Below are positions 1-6,747 of a stretch of 8,119 nucleotides of DNA, one piece after another; position 1 is the first letter of the stretch, and each line of letters starts with the position of its first letter. The stretch is taken from the NCBI GenBank assembly GCA_002427975.1, contig DIZT01000283.1:18046-26164 (forward strand). The letters are read 5' to 3'. The DNA comes from Micrococcaceae bacterium UBA6021 (GTDB lineage Bacteria > Actinomycetota > Actinomycetes > Actinomycetales > Micrococcaceae). The notes beneath the pieces were generated by a model. The model did not search any database, was not told where the DNA came from, and saw nothing but the letters and a program-made list of their open reading frames with translations. A program made the position numbers and the translations under genes.

Positions 1-1426
1 GGGGCGCTGCAGCGGCGCCGGCACCCTTGATAATTTCCCGGAATTCGGCGGCAAAGACTGCCAGCGGGGTTCCCAGCGCCTGATGGGCCATGGCCCTGAG
101 CATCAGCGCGGGGGCAGCCCCGGCCCCGTCCCCCAGTTGCAGCCAGCAGCCGTCCAGGATCCTGGCCGCACCGGCGAAGTCGCCTTCGTTGAACAGTGCC
201 CTCGCCTGGACAGCATCTGCCTGCGGCACGAGGTCCGCGTCCAGCACCTTTGCCGCCATGGTCCGGCTGCTCCGGTTACTGAAATGGGCCAGGGCTGTTC
301 CGGCGGCTTCCAGCAGCTCGGGATCGGGTGTCTTCAGCCCGCATTCGAGTGCCCATTCCACGGCCCTCATCCGGCCCTCGGACCCGGCAGGGGCCCCGGC
401 CAGCTGGTCCCGAATTTTTACCAGCAGCTGCAGGCTCCGGGACACCGAGATGCTGGCGCGGAGGGCATCACCGAACACGGCGTTCCACATCCGAAGGTCC
501 GCGGGAGTGCCGGAGCCCTCAACCACCATCTGCTGGTCCAACAGGGACCGCACCACTTCGGCGCCGCTGATGTCCTCGATGACCTTGCGGCTCACCGGCC
601 CGGCAAGGGCGATAAGCTTCAGGGCTTCCTGCTCTTCCGGCGTGCGGCGGAGCATGTCCTTGACGACAACGGCCGTGACTTTGGGTCCGTCGGCCTGCAA
701 TGGTCCAACCAGCATCCAGATCCCGTTCCGCTTGGCCAGTTGGCCACGCTCCGCGGCGTCGTGGAGCAACGCGTCAAGGATCCGGGGATTTCCGCCCGAG
801 GCACTCCAGATGGTGTCGATGGTTCCGGACGGGACCGTCCCGTCAAGGGCGTGGGTGAGGACTTCCTCGATCTGCTCCCGGTTCATGGGTCGGAGATCCA
901 CGCGGTCGGCGAGGCCGTCGTACCAGAGCTGTGCCAGCGGCTGGGGCAGCCCCGGCCGTGGCCTGCCAGCAGCAATCACGCTGGCCCAGCCGGCGGAGAT
1001 CATGTCGGCCACGATGCTGGCGGTCGCCTCGTCCAGGTGGTGGGCGTCGTCCATCATCAACAGCAGTGGTGTGTCCTTGCCCGCCTTCAACTTCTCAAAG
1101 TAGCTCCACACGGACCTGAGCACAGCCACCGGGGATACCGAGTCTTCCGCGGTCAGCTCTGCCGTGTAGGGCGCCAGGACACCAAAAGGAACGCTGGCCA
1201 GCGACGAGCTTCCGTGGATCTGGACGATGATCATCTCCGCGGAAAGCCGCTCCGTGATGGCATCGGTCAGGGCAGACTTGCCGATGCCCGGCCCGGCCAT
1301 CACAAAGACTGCCTGGCTGGTGCGGCTGCGGATGATATTGCAGATCCGGTCCAGCGGTTCACGCCGTCCCGTGAGCAGGCGATATGCGGTCCCCGGTTTC
1401 GGTGGGTGGCCGTTAGACGAGTCCAG
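1..1426 (-). CDS. STAND-type ATPase, probable LuxR-family regulator, second of a tandem pair (C-terminus outside window)
   Basis: An uninterrupted minus-strand frame of about 475 codons runs off the left edge. Numbering from the proposed CTG start, a GRREPLDRI segment (residues 20-28) precedes a Walker A motif GPGIGKSA (45-52). A textbook Walker B, LLLMMDDAHHLDE (121-133), and a GGNPR motif (211-215) follow, then an RTPEEQEALKLIALAG helical block (261-276). These are the parts of signal-transduction ATPases with numerous domains (MalT-like LuxR regulators). The neighbouring 912-aa protein aligns along the same stretch, including TPEE, a GA-VV pair and GD-R-S-R positions, so the two are paralogues. 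A C-terminal LuxR HTH is expected by homology but is not visible. The start is the weak point: the in-frame codons after the upstream TGA (1427-1429) contain no ATG, GTG or TTG until GTG-ATG directly before Walker A, which would delete the conserved N-terminal strand. I therefore propose CTG at 1424-1426. Function as an ATP-dependent transcription switch is inferred; the ligand is unknown. Confidence 0.85.
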   Translation of the reverse strand, partial: MDSSNGHPPKPGTAYRLLTGRREPLDRICNIIRSRTSQAVFVMAGPGIGKSALTDAITERLSAEMIIVQIHGSSSLASVPFGVLAPYTAELTAEDSVSPVAVLRSVWSYFEKLKAGKDTPLLLMMDDAHHLDEATASIVADMISAGWASVIAAGRPRPGLPQPLAQLWYDGLADRVDLRPMNREQIEEVLTHALDGTVPSGTIDTIWSASGGNPRILDALLHDAAERGQLAKRNGIWMLVGPLQADGPKVTAVVVKDMLRRTPEEQEALKLIALAGPVSRKVIEDISGAEVVRSLLDQQMVVEGSGTPADLRMWNAVFGDALRASISVSRSLQLLVKIRDQLAGAPAGSEGRMRAVEWALECGLKTPDPELLEAAGTALAHFSNRSSRTMAAKVLDADLVPQADAVQARALFNEGDFAGAARILDGCWLQLGDGAGAAPALMLRAMAHQALGTPLAVFAAEFREIIKGAGAAAAP

Positions 1427-4151
1427 TCAGATCACCCCTGGAGGTTACGCCCAGTTTGGTGAAGACCTGGTACAGATGGCCCTCCACCGTGCGGACGGAG
1501 ACGCCCATCTCAAGCGCTATGTCCCGGTTGGAAGCGCCCCGGCCTGCCAGCCGCGCGATCTGCCGTTCCCTGCTGGTCAGGAGGGGGCTTCCGCTGCTCG
1601 GCACGATGGGAAGGCTTGCCACGGTGGCCGCGAGGATGTCCAGCCGGGCCTGGGCGGTGCGGGCTGACCCGGAGTCGCCGGCCTGGCGCGCGTAATCAAC
1701 GGCCAGCGCCATGCAACGGGCTTCAACGGCATCCAGCTCCAGTGTGGCCGCCAACTCCCCGCCGGCGAGCAGGGTTTTGGCATCGCGGGTCCTGCTGCCC
1801 ACTGCGATCAGCCGTGAGATTTCGGCCAGCGGGCCCTGACGGCGGCCGGCCACTTCCGCCATGAGCCGGAAGTCGGCTTCCGTGCCGTTCACTGTAGCTC
1901 CGAGCAAGCTGATGCCGGCAAGCGTGAATCTGCCCGCTGCGATGTCGCGGCGGGCGGACTCCTTCAGGCGCCGTGCGGCGTCGCTGTCCCCCAGCCATCT
2001 GGCCGCCATGTCCGCACAGAATCCAGTGATGCTCATCGTGGCGTGGTCAGCGGCGCCCTGGGTCCGTTGCAGCCGGTCCAGGTACTTTCGGGACTGCCCG
2101 GCATTGCCGATCTGCGCATACGCGAAGGCGATCGCCGCGTATGCCGCGCGCAGCACGCTCTGGACGGGCCGCAGTTCCAGCTGCGCTGCCGCTGACAGCA
2201 GCGAGTCAAGGGCGACGGCCCCGCGGCCGGAGTACACGTAAGCGATTCCGGCCGCCAGCTCCGCGGCTGCGCTCCGGTACGGAAGCTGGTGGACGTCACG
2301 GGCTGACGGCGGATCCAGGAGGTCAATGCACCGGCGCCACTGCCCGGCCGTCAGGAGGACGGTGTACGCCCGGCCTGCGAAGTTCTCTCGCAGGCCCACG
2401 ATCTGGGCGGCGTCGGAAATCTGCCCGCCCAGCTGCCTCATCAGGCTAAGGGCGTCCATTTCCCGGCCGGTCATGGACAGAGCGCTCATGAGGATCAAGG
2501 CGGCGTTCATCCTGAACCACGTATCGGGATTCTGCTCGGGGTCCGCAGCGGCTTCCAGGCCCGGGAGGGCGGACGCGTAGTCCCCTACGAAAGCCTTGTA
2601 CTCAAATTCGCTCAGGCTGATCCTGTTGGCGGCGGCAGCGACGGGCTCGGGCCAGGCCCTCGCGATGCCGGCTTCCACGCCAAGCCGCTCGCGCGCGGCC
2701 TGCAGCAGGGCCGGAACGCGGTCGGTGTGCTCCGGAAGCCAGACCATGACGTGTGATTTGGCTGCCACAACCTGTGCGTATGCCTCGGCGTCCAGGTTGT
2801 CGAGCTGCGGCTGCGAGATGTCAGCCAGTGCTGCCATGGCCTGCACCGGGAGGTCCATGAGCAGGTAGGCCGCTGCTTTTTGCCGCTGGCCGGACACCCA
2901 TTCGGGATCGTTCCGTTTCAGGGTCTCTGCATATTTGAGGGCAAAATGAGGGTCAAAGAGGTGCACGGCGGCCTCGGCGGCGGCCAACGCCATCGCCGGG
3001 CTCAGTTCGGCCTCGCATTCCTGGGTCCAGGCTCCGAACGCCATCAGCTCTTCCACCGTCATGGTGGACGGGTCAGGTTCCTTACCATCCAGGAGCAGGC
3101 TCCGCAGCTCCCTGCGGCGGGTGATGCTGAGCCAGGAGCGGACGACGTCGCCGAGGTACTTTTCCCGCAGTGAAACCCACCGGTGGTCCGAAGCATCGAT
3201 CTCCAGGAGGCCCGAATCCTCCATGTCAGCCACGACGCCGGCACCATAGACGGCGGTCAGCCTGGACAGCTCGACGCTGCGGGCACAGGAGAGCATCTCG
3301 ATGACTTCACGCTCTTCCGGAGTTTTCCGCGTCCACTGTGAGCGCACGATGTCATCCAGGCTGGCCGCGCCGTCAAGGACCACTTTGTCCCGCAGCGTCC
3401 AGACGGAGTCCGACAGGACCAGGTTCCCGGAGTGCTGCTGTTCGGTCATCAGGGCCTTGAGCAGCAGCGGGTTTCCTCCCACCATGGTGTGGAAGGTGCT
3501 GACCAGGGAGGCAGAGACACGGTGACCCAGCAGGGAAAGCAGCACCTGGCGGGTCTGCAGTTCATTGAGGTTTTCCAGCCTGACCTCGGTCAGCCGGCGG
3601 TCAGTCAGGAGCCAGTGGAAATCGGCCGGAAGATCGCTGATCCGTGGCGCCACGGCGACGATGCGGGCGGTCCCGGTCAGGAGGATGTTGAGCAGGACAC
3701 CGGCGCTCATGTCATCGATGCTGCCGGCGGTGTCCAGCGTGATGACGCACTGGCGCCCTGCGGCGTCACTTCTGATCAGCGAGGTGATGCCACGAAGAAT
3801 GGCTGTGGGTGAACCCATGTAGGCCTGGGGAAGGCGCGCGAGCAGGAACGCCAGACAACCGTAGGGGGTTTTGGCCGTGGCGGGTCCGCTGCGCAACTGC
3901 AGCGTCCAGATCTCGGGGCCGAGCTCTGACACGGCCGTCCTGGCCAAGGAGGACTTGCCCACGCCACGTCCGCCGGTGATAACCACTCCGAGGGAGTCCA
4001 CGCTGGTCAGGCCGGTTCGGACGGCTTCGAGGTTGGCGCTGCGTGCGGGCACCGACCATCGCTGTGGCTCTGATATGCCGGCGGCGTCCGTGCGGTGCCC
4101 AAGGTTGTTGAGCGGTGACCCACGTCCCCAGCTGAGTGGCTCGATTGACAT
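1413..4151 (-). CDS. LuxR-family transcriptional regulator with N-terminal STAND ATPase domain, 912 aa
   Basis: This is a complete large regulator, probably cytoplasmic (no signal peptide or membrane segments). Domains in order: a P-loop ATPase with Walker A GGRGVGKSS (60-68), Walker B-like CVITLD (135-140) and GGNPL (225-229); a winged-helix-like linker starting near KTPEEREV (276-283); a long alpha-helical, TPR-like region of roughly residues 355-850; and a C-terminal LuxR HTH (858-912) with the signatures LTSRERQI, SNRDIALEMGVS and RTVEGHLYQVFTKLGV. By family knowledge such proteins bind a ligand through the helical repeats and ATP through the P-loop, oligomerise and activate promoters. 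An oddity is that Walker B reads LDT rather than D-D/E, so the usual second acidic residue is Thr141 and ATP hydrolysis may be weak or lost. The ATG at 4151 has an SD (AGGGGA, 7-base spacing). A 118-base gap from pth allows it its own promoter. The stop overlaps the proposed start of the paralogue. Ligand and targets are unknown. Confidence 0.9.
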   Translation of the reverse strand: MSIEPLSWGRGSPLNNLGHRTDAAGISEPQRWSVPARSANLEAVRTGLTSVDSLGVVITGGRGVGKSSLARTAVSELGPEIWTLQLRSGPATAKTPYGCLAFLLARLPQAYMGSPTAILRGITSLIRSDAAGRQCVITLDTAGSIDDMSAGVLLNILLTGTARIVAVAPRISDLPADFHWLLTDRRLTEVRLENLNELQTRQVLLSLLGHRVSASLVSTFHTMVGGNPLLLKALMTEQQHSGNLVLSDSVWTLRDKVVLDGAASLDDIVRSQWTRKTPEEREVIEMLSCARSVELSRLTAVYGAGVVADMEDSGLLEIDASDHRWVSLREKYLGDVVRSWLSITRRRELRSLLLDGKEPDPSTMTVEELMAFGAWTQECEAELSPAMALAAAEAAVHLFDPHFALKYAETLKRNDPEWVSGQRQKAAAYLLMDLPVQAMAALADISQPQLDNLDAEAYAQVVAAKSHVMVWLPEHTDRVPALLQAARERLGVEAGIARAWPEPVAAAANRISLSEFEYKAFVGDYASALPGLEAAADPEQNPDTWFRMNAALILMSALSMTGREMDALSLMRQLGGQISDAAQIVGLRENFAGRAYTVLLTAGQWRRCIDLLDPPSARDVHQLPYRSAAAELAAGIAYVYSGRGAVALDSLLSAAAQLELRPVQSVLRAAYAAIAFAYAQIGNAGQSRKYLDRLQRTQGAADHATMSITGFCADMAARWLGDSDAARRLKESARRDIAAGRFTLAGISLLGATVNGTEADFRLMAEVAGRRQGPLAEISRLIAVGSRTRDAKTLLAGGELAATLELDAVEARCMALAVDYARQAGDSGSARTAQARLDILAATVASLPIVPSSGSPLLTSRERQIARLAGRGASNRDIALEMGVSVRTVEGHLYQVFTKLGVTSRGDLTGLV
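1431..1439 (-). promoter_or_regulatory. Shine-Dalgarno-like site for the second regulator, inside the end of the first
   Basis: Read on the minus strand the site is AGGGGTGAT, close to the extended anti-SD complement GGAGGTGAT. The GGGG core lies 8 bases before the CTG at 1424-1426, a normal spacing. It falls within the last codons of the upstream regulator, so translation of the second gene is probably coupled to the first. This site is the main positive evidence for the CTG start. Confidence 0.5.
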
Positions 4152-4167
4152 GAACTTATCCCCTACA

Positions 4168-4207
4168 TCCCACTAAAGCGGGAACAAGCCCCTTCGCTCC
4201 CCCGCTT
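4168..4207 (-). promoter_or_regulatory. Leader of the first regulator with two competing hairpins
   Basis: In the minus-strand transcript the segment CCCGCTT (4182-4176) can pair with an upstream AAGCGGG (4207-4201), a perfect 7-bp stem with an 18-base loop. It can also pair with the downstream AGTGGGA (4174-4168), a compact stem with one G-U pair and a tight loop. The two structures cannot form together. The SD of the regulator (4159-4164) lies 3 bases beyond the second hairpin. The pairing is visible; any switching role is inferred. Confidence 0.3.
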
Positions 4208-4214
4208 AGGAAGA

Positions 4215-4242
4215 AGACTACCCCTAGGCGCACGCAGGTAAA
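4215..4242 (-). promoter_or_regulatory. Tentative promoter of the regulator pair
   Basis: On the minus strand TTTACC (4242-4237) resembles a -35 and TAGTCT (4220-4215) a -10, with a 16-base spacer that contains CCTAGGGG. Matches to the sigma-70 consensus are partial (4/6 and 3/6), so this is the best candidate in the 118-base pth-regulator gap and not a firm call. I see no convincing terminator with a U-tract after pth in this gap. Confidence 0.2.
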
Positions 4243-4269
4243 CAGGGACGCGGCGTTTTACTTTTATTG

Positions 4270-4860
4270 CTAAACGTCCGTCTTCGCAGGATGGAACTTC
4301 TGCTGGGCCGCCGCCAGACCCTCTCTGACCAGCATCTCCACCGCATCAGCTGCGTCGTCCAGCAGAAATGGAAGGTCTTTACGCTCTGCCGCGGCAAAGT
4401 CGCGGAGCACATAGTCAGCAGTATCCATCCGCCCGGGCGGCCGGCCCACACCCACCCGTACGCGCAGGTAGTCTTTGGTGGCGAGCGCCTTGGACATGTC
4501 CCGCAGACCATTGTGGCCGCCCTCGCCACCGCCGCATTTCAGCTTCACGGTATTAAACGGGATGTCGATCTCGTCGTGCACCGCCACAACATGGTCCGGC
4601 CCGATGCCGAAGAAGTTTGCCAGGTTGGCCACAGGCCCACCGGAAACGTTCATGTAGCTCATGGGCTTGGCCAGCACCACGCGGGGACCCCCAATCCCCA
4701 GCCGGCCTTCGAGGACCTGGGCCCGCGCTTTGTGGGTCTTGAAGCTGCCGCCCATGCGCCCCGCGAGTTCGTCCAGGACCATCTGGCCGACGTTGTGCCT
4801 GTTGCCCTTGTACTCGGCCCCGGGGTTTCCGAGGCCGACGATCAGCCAGGTGTCAGTCAT
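4270..4860 (-). CDS. pth: Peptidyl-tRNA hydrolase (Pth)
   Basis: This enzyme hydrolyses the ester bond of peptidyl-tRNAs that drop off stalled or aborted ribosomes, recycling tRNA; it is an essential soluble enzyme in bacteria. The 196-aa length is normal for the family. The N-terminal LIVGLGNPG (6-14) and RHNVG (21-25) motifs are present. The catalytic and substrate-binding residues are all conserved relative to E. coli numbering: N12 (N10), His22 (H20), N71 in KPMSYMNVSG (N68), D96 in HDEID (D93) and N117 in GGHNGL (N114). GRPPGRMDTADYVL is the usual C-terminal signature. The ATG at 4860 has an AGGA SD 7 bases upstream. It lies 77 bases downstream of rplY in the same direction, and the two are likely co-transcribed because both serve translation. 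The gap holds overlapping hairpins that may tune read-through. Nothing is unusual in the protein itself. Confidence 0.97.
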   Translation of the reverse strand: MTDTWLIVGLGNPGAEYKGNRHNVGQMVLDELAGRMGGSFKTHKARAQVLEGRLGIGGPRVVLAKPMSYMNVSGGPVANLANFFGIGPDHVVAVHDEIDIPFNTVKLKCGGGEGGHNGLRDMSKALATKDYLRVRVGVGRPPGRMDTADYVLRDFAAAERKDLPFLLDDAADAVEMLVREGLAAAQQKFHPAKTDV

Positions 4861-4876
4861 TGTTCAATCCTAAGGT

Positions 4877-4921
4877 GGTCCGGACATGGCTGTGGCCGGA
4901 CCCCCAACAGGGCCCGGCCAC
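4877..4921 (-). promoter_or_regulatory. Two overlapping, mutually exclusive hairpins between rplY and pth
   Basis: Hairpin A pairs GTGGCCGG with CCGGCCAC (4892-4899 with 4914-4921; 8 perfect bp, 14-base loop that can form an inner 3-bp GGG/CCC stem). It begins 16 bases after the rplY stop. Hairpin B pairs GGTCCGG with CCGGACC (4877-4883 with 4896-4902; 7 perfect bp, 12-base loop) and ends 5 bases before the pth SD. They share 4896-4899, so only one can form. There is no U-tract, so neither is a classical intrinsic terminator. A could be an RNA-processing or partial termination site for rplY; B could affect pth translation. Confidence 0.4.
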
Positions 4922-4937
4922 CAATTACAGTCCGCTA

Positions 4938-5522
4938 TTACTCGGCTGCGGGGGCTGCGGAAGCCTGTGCCTCTTCGTCAGAGACCTCGGTGGCCTCGGA
5001 GATGTGGACAACCAGTGCGTCGGCGTCGGCCAGCAGGACCGAACCCTTCGGCAGGACCAGGTCAGAAGCGTGGATGTGCTGTCCGGCGCTGCGGCCTTCG
5101 ATGTCGACCTCGATGGAGGTCGGCAGGTGGGTCGCCTCTGCTTCGAGGGAGATGACGGTCAGTTCCTGGTTGAAGGCGTTGCCCGGGGCCAGCTCGCCAA
5201 CGAGGTGGACGGGGATGTCCACGGTGACCTTCTCGCCCTTGATGACGGTCAGCAGGTCAACGTGCTCGATGATCTGCTTGATGGGGTCGCGCTGGACATC
5301 CTTGACCAGGGCCAGGTGCTCTTCGCCGTTAACGTCCAGGGTCAGCAGGGCGTTGGCCTTGCGGACTGCCAGCGTGGTGGCCTTGGCCGGAAGCGTGATG
5401 TGGATCGGCTCGGCGCCGTGGCCGTAGATGACGGCCGGGATCAGGTTGGCCATGCGCGCGCGGCGGGCAAAGCCCTTGCCGAATTCGGTGCGTACTTCTG
5501 CTGCGAGCTTCTGCTCAGACAT
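4938..5522 (-). CDS. rplY: 50S ribosomal protein L25 / general stress protein Ctc
   Basis: This is a 5S rRNA-binding protein of the large ribosomal subunit, in the long two-domain form (194 aa, TL5/Ctc type) rather than the short E. coli form. The N-terminal domain (about 1-90) carries the family hallmark RRARMANLIPAVIYGHG (20-36) and the 5S-contacting beta-barrel, with DVQRDPIKQ and EHVDLL near 74-90. The C-terminal domain (about 95-180) has VTVDIPVHLVGE and the HASDLVLPKGS segment typical of Ctc. The last 15 or so residues are acidic and Ala-rich and probably disordered, as is common in actinobacterial homologues. The ATG at 5522 has a strong SD (GAGGAG, 6-base spacing). It is separated from prs by a hairpin and a long leader, so it likely has its own promoter, and it precedes pth in the same orientation. 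In Bacillus the homologue is stress-induced; whether that holds here cannot be told. Confidence 0.96.
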   Translation of the reverse strand: MSEQKLAAEVRTEFGKGFARRARMANLIPAVIYGHGAEPIHITLPAKATTLAVRKANALLTLDVNGEEHLALVKDVQRDPIKQIIEHVDLLTVIKGEKVTVDIPVHLVGELAPGNAFNQELTVISLEAEATHLPTSIEVDIEGRSAGQHIHASDLVLPKGSVLLADADALVVHISEATEVSDEEAQASAAPAAE

Positions 5523-5719
5523 GTGTATCTCCTCGGAAGACTAAACGGTGTTCAGCAAGGGCGGAGGTCTGTTACGACCTTCAACGCCGGGCGGCCGTGA
5601 GGCGGCCCTTCCAGAAGGGAGATTCAGACCCAGTCGATAACGGAGACCTGCAATCCGGTGTCCCGCGCAAACGGTTTACCAGCGCTCTCCCTCGCCAAGG
5701 TATCGGAACAAGGCTACCA
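5523..5719 (-). promoter_or_regulatory. Long upstream region/leader of rplY with small hairpins
   Basis: There is no gene in this stretch. I found no convincing -35/-10 pair. On the minus strand it contains a 5-bp AGGTC/GACCT hairpin with a 6-base loop (5565-5580), a GGCCG/CGGCC hairpin (5593-5607) and a CCCTT/AAGGG hairpin with a 4-base loop (5606-5619). Most of this structure lies within 100 bases of the L25 start codon, where it could be part of a structured 5' UTR. No tRNA cloverleaf is present. A regulatory role, for example autoregulation by L25, is speculation. Confidence 0.3.
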
Positions 5720-5753
5720 GCGCGGGCACGATTTCGTGAAAACGTACCCGCGC
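5720..5753 (-). terminator. Strong hairpin just after prs, probable U-tract-less terminator
   Basis: GCGCGGGTACG pairs with CGTGCCCGCGC (5720-5730 with 5743-5753), an 11-bp stem with a single G-U pair, and the loop can add a TTT/AAA inner stem. It starts 8 bases past the prs stop codon. No T-run follows on the minus strand, which is common for actinobacterial hairpin terminators. It probably ends or attenuates glmU-prs transcription or protects the 3' end. Confidence 0.65.
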
Positions 5754-5761
5754 AGGACGTA

Positions 5762-6742
5762 CTAGGCGTTGCCGTCGAACAGGCTGGTGACCGAACCGTC
5801 GTCGAACACTTCATGGATGGCGCGGGCAATCAGCGGCGCGATGGACAGCACTGTCAGCTGCGGGAACAGTTGATGGGCGGCGAGGGGCAGCGTATTGGTG
5901 ACCACCACTTCCCGGGCCCCGGAATCGGACAGCCGCTGGGCGGCAGGTTCGGAGAAAACGGCGTGCGTTGCGGCGATGATGACGTCCTTCGCACCGGCGT
6001 TCATCAGGACCTGGACCGCTCCGGAAATGGTTCCGCCGGTGTCGATCATGTCATCGATCAGGACGCAGGTCCTGCCTTCGACCTGGCCCACCACGGTTTT
6101 GGAGACGGCCTGGTTGGGGACGGTGAGGTCCCGACTCTTGTGCACAAACGCCAGCGGCGCTCCGCCCAGGCGCTCAGCCCACTGCTCTGCCACCCGGACG
6201 CGGCCGGTGTCCGGGGACACGACCGTGACATTGTCAGCGCCGACCTTGGTCCGGATGTAATCGGCCAGGAGCGGGATGGCCATGAGGTGGTCCACTGGTC
6301 CGTCGAAGAAGCCCTGGATCTGTGACGTGTGCAGGTCAACGCTCATGATGCGGTCCGCGCCGGCCGTCTTGTATAAGTCCGCCACCAGGCGGGCCGAAAT
6401 CGGCTCGCGGCCGCGGCCTTTTTTGTCCTGCCGGGCGTAGGGGTAGAACGGCGAGACCACGGTGATGCGCTTGGCGGAGGCCCGCTTCAACGAATCGATC
6501 ATGATCAGCTGTTCCATGAGGTGGTTGTTCAGCGGGGCAGGGTGGGCCTGGATAACAAACGCATCGGTTCCCCGGACGCTTTCGCCGGCGCGGACGTAGA
6601 TCTCCCCGTTGGCGAAGTCGTAGGCATCAATGGGGAGCAGTTCGGTTCCCAGTTCCTTGGCGATCTCCCGCGCCAGTTCGGGGTGGGCCCGCCCAGCGGC
6701 AAGCACCAGCTTCTTCTCGCTGTGTGCCGTAATTTCGCTCAT
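5762..6742 (-). CDS. prs: Ribose-phosphate pyrophosphokinase (PRPP synthetase)
   Basis: This enzyme transfers pyrophosphate from ATP to ribose 5-phosphate, making PRPP for purine, pyrimidine, histidine, tryptophan and NAD synthesis; it is cytoplasmic and hexameric in class I enzymes. The 326-aa length matches class I. Visible motifs: FANGEIYVR (43-51), the ATP-site segment PFYPYARQDKK (98-108) with REPISARLVADL (112-123), DLHTSQIQGFFDGPVDHL (136-153), and the PRPP loop VLIDDMIDTGGT (227-238). The wording of the last two blocks and VVSPDTGRVRVAE (174-186) is of actinobacterial type. The ATG at 6742 has an AGAGGA SD 9 bases upstream, which lies in the last codons of glmU; only 5 bases separate the two genes, so they form an operon with likely translational coupling. 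In actinobacteria glmU-prs adjacency is common. A strong hairpin follows the stop. Confidence 0.98.
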   Translation of the reverse strand: MSEITAHSEKKLVLAAGRAHPELAREIAKELGTELLPIDAYDFANGEIYVRAGESVRGTDAFVIQAHPAPLNNHLMEQLIMIDSLKRASAKRITVVSPFYPYARQDKKGRGREPISARLVADLYKTAGADRIMSVDLHTSQIQGFFDGPVDHLMAIPLLADYIRTKVGADNVTVVSPDTGRVRVAEQWAERLGGAPLAFVHKSRDLTVPNQAVSKTVVGQVEGRTCVLIDDMIDTGGTISGAVQVLMNAGAKDVIIAATHAVFSEPAAQRLSDSGAREVVVTNTLPLAAHQLFPQLTVLSIAPLIARAIHEVFDDGSVTSLFDGNA

Positions 6743-6747
6743 TAGTG

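Noticed and set aside
1413..1430. Programmed +1 frameshift joining the two regulators
   Set aside because: The codons before the TAA do not permit good re-pairing after a +1 slip. A CTG start with a well-placed SD explains the overlap more simply.
83..1462. 459-codon plus-strand open frame
   Set aside because: It is antisense to the second regulator, whose minus-strand frame has Walker A, Walker B and GGNPR motifs. The plus-strand translation has no recognisable motif and is of the composition expected from a GC-rich shadow.
4267..5427. 386-codon plus-strand open frame
   Set aside because: It spans pth and most of rplY in antisense and crosses their intergenic gap. Both minus-strand proteins are unambiguous, so this is a shadow.
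5543..5680. Short direct repeats in the rplY upstream region (aaacggt twice; ggcggcc twice, 11 bases apart)
   Set aside because: They are 7 bases long in GC-rich DNA and compatible with chance; there is no further symmetry or conservation evidence.
5523..5761. Possible tRNA in the prs-rplY gap (a GGGTCTGAATCTCCC stretch looks a little like a T-arm)
   Set aside because: There are no acceptor, D or anticodon arms at the right distances, and the T-loop consensus is not met.
5597..6325. 242-codon plus-strand open frame over the prs-rplY gap and prs
   Set aside because: Most of it is antisense to prs, and its product shows no family resemblance. The part in the gap overlaps the prs terminator hairpin.
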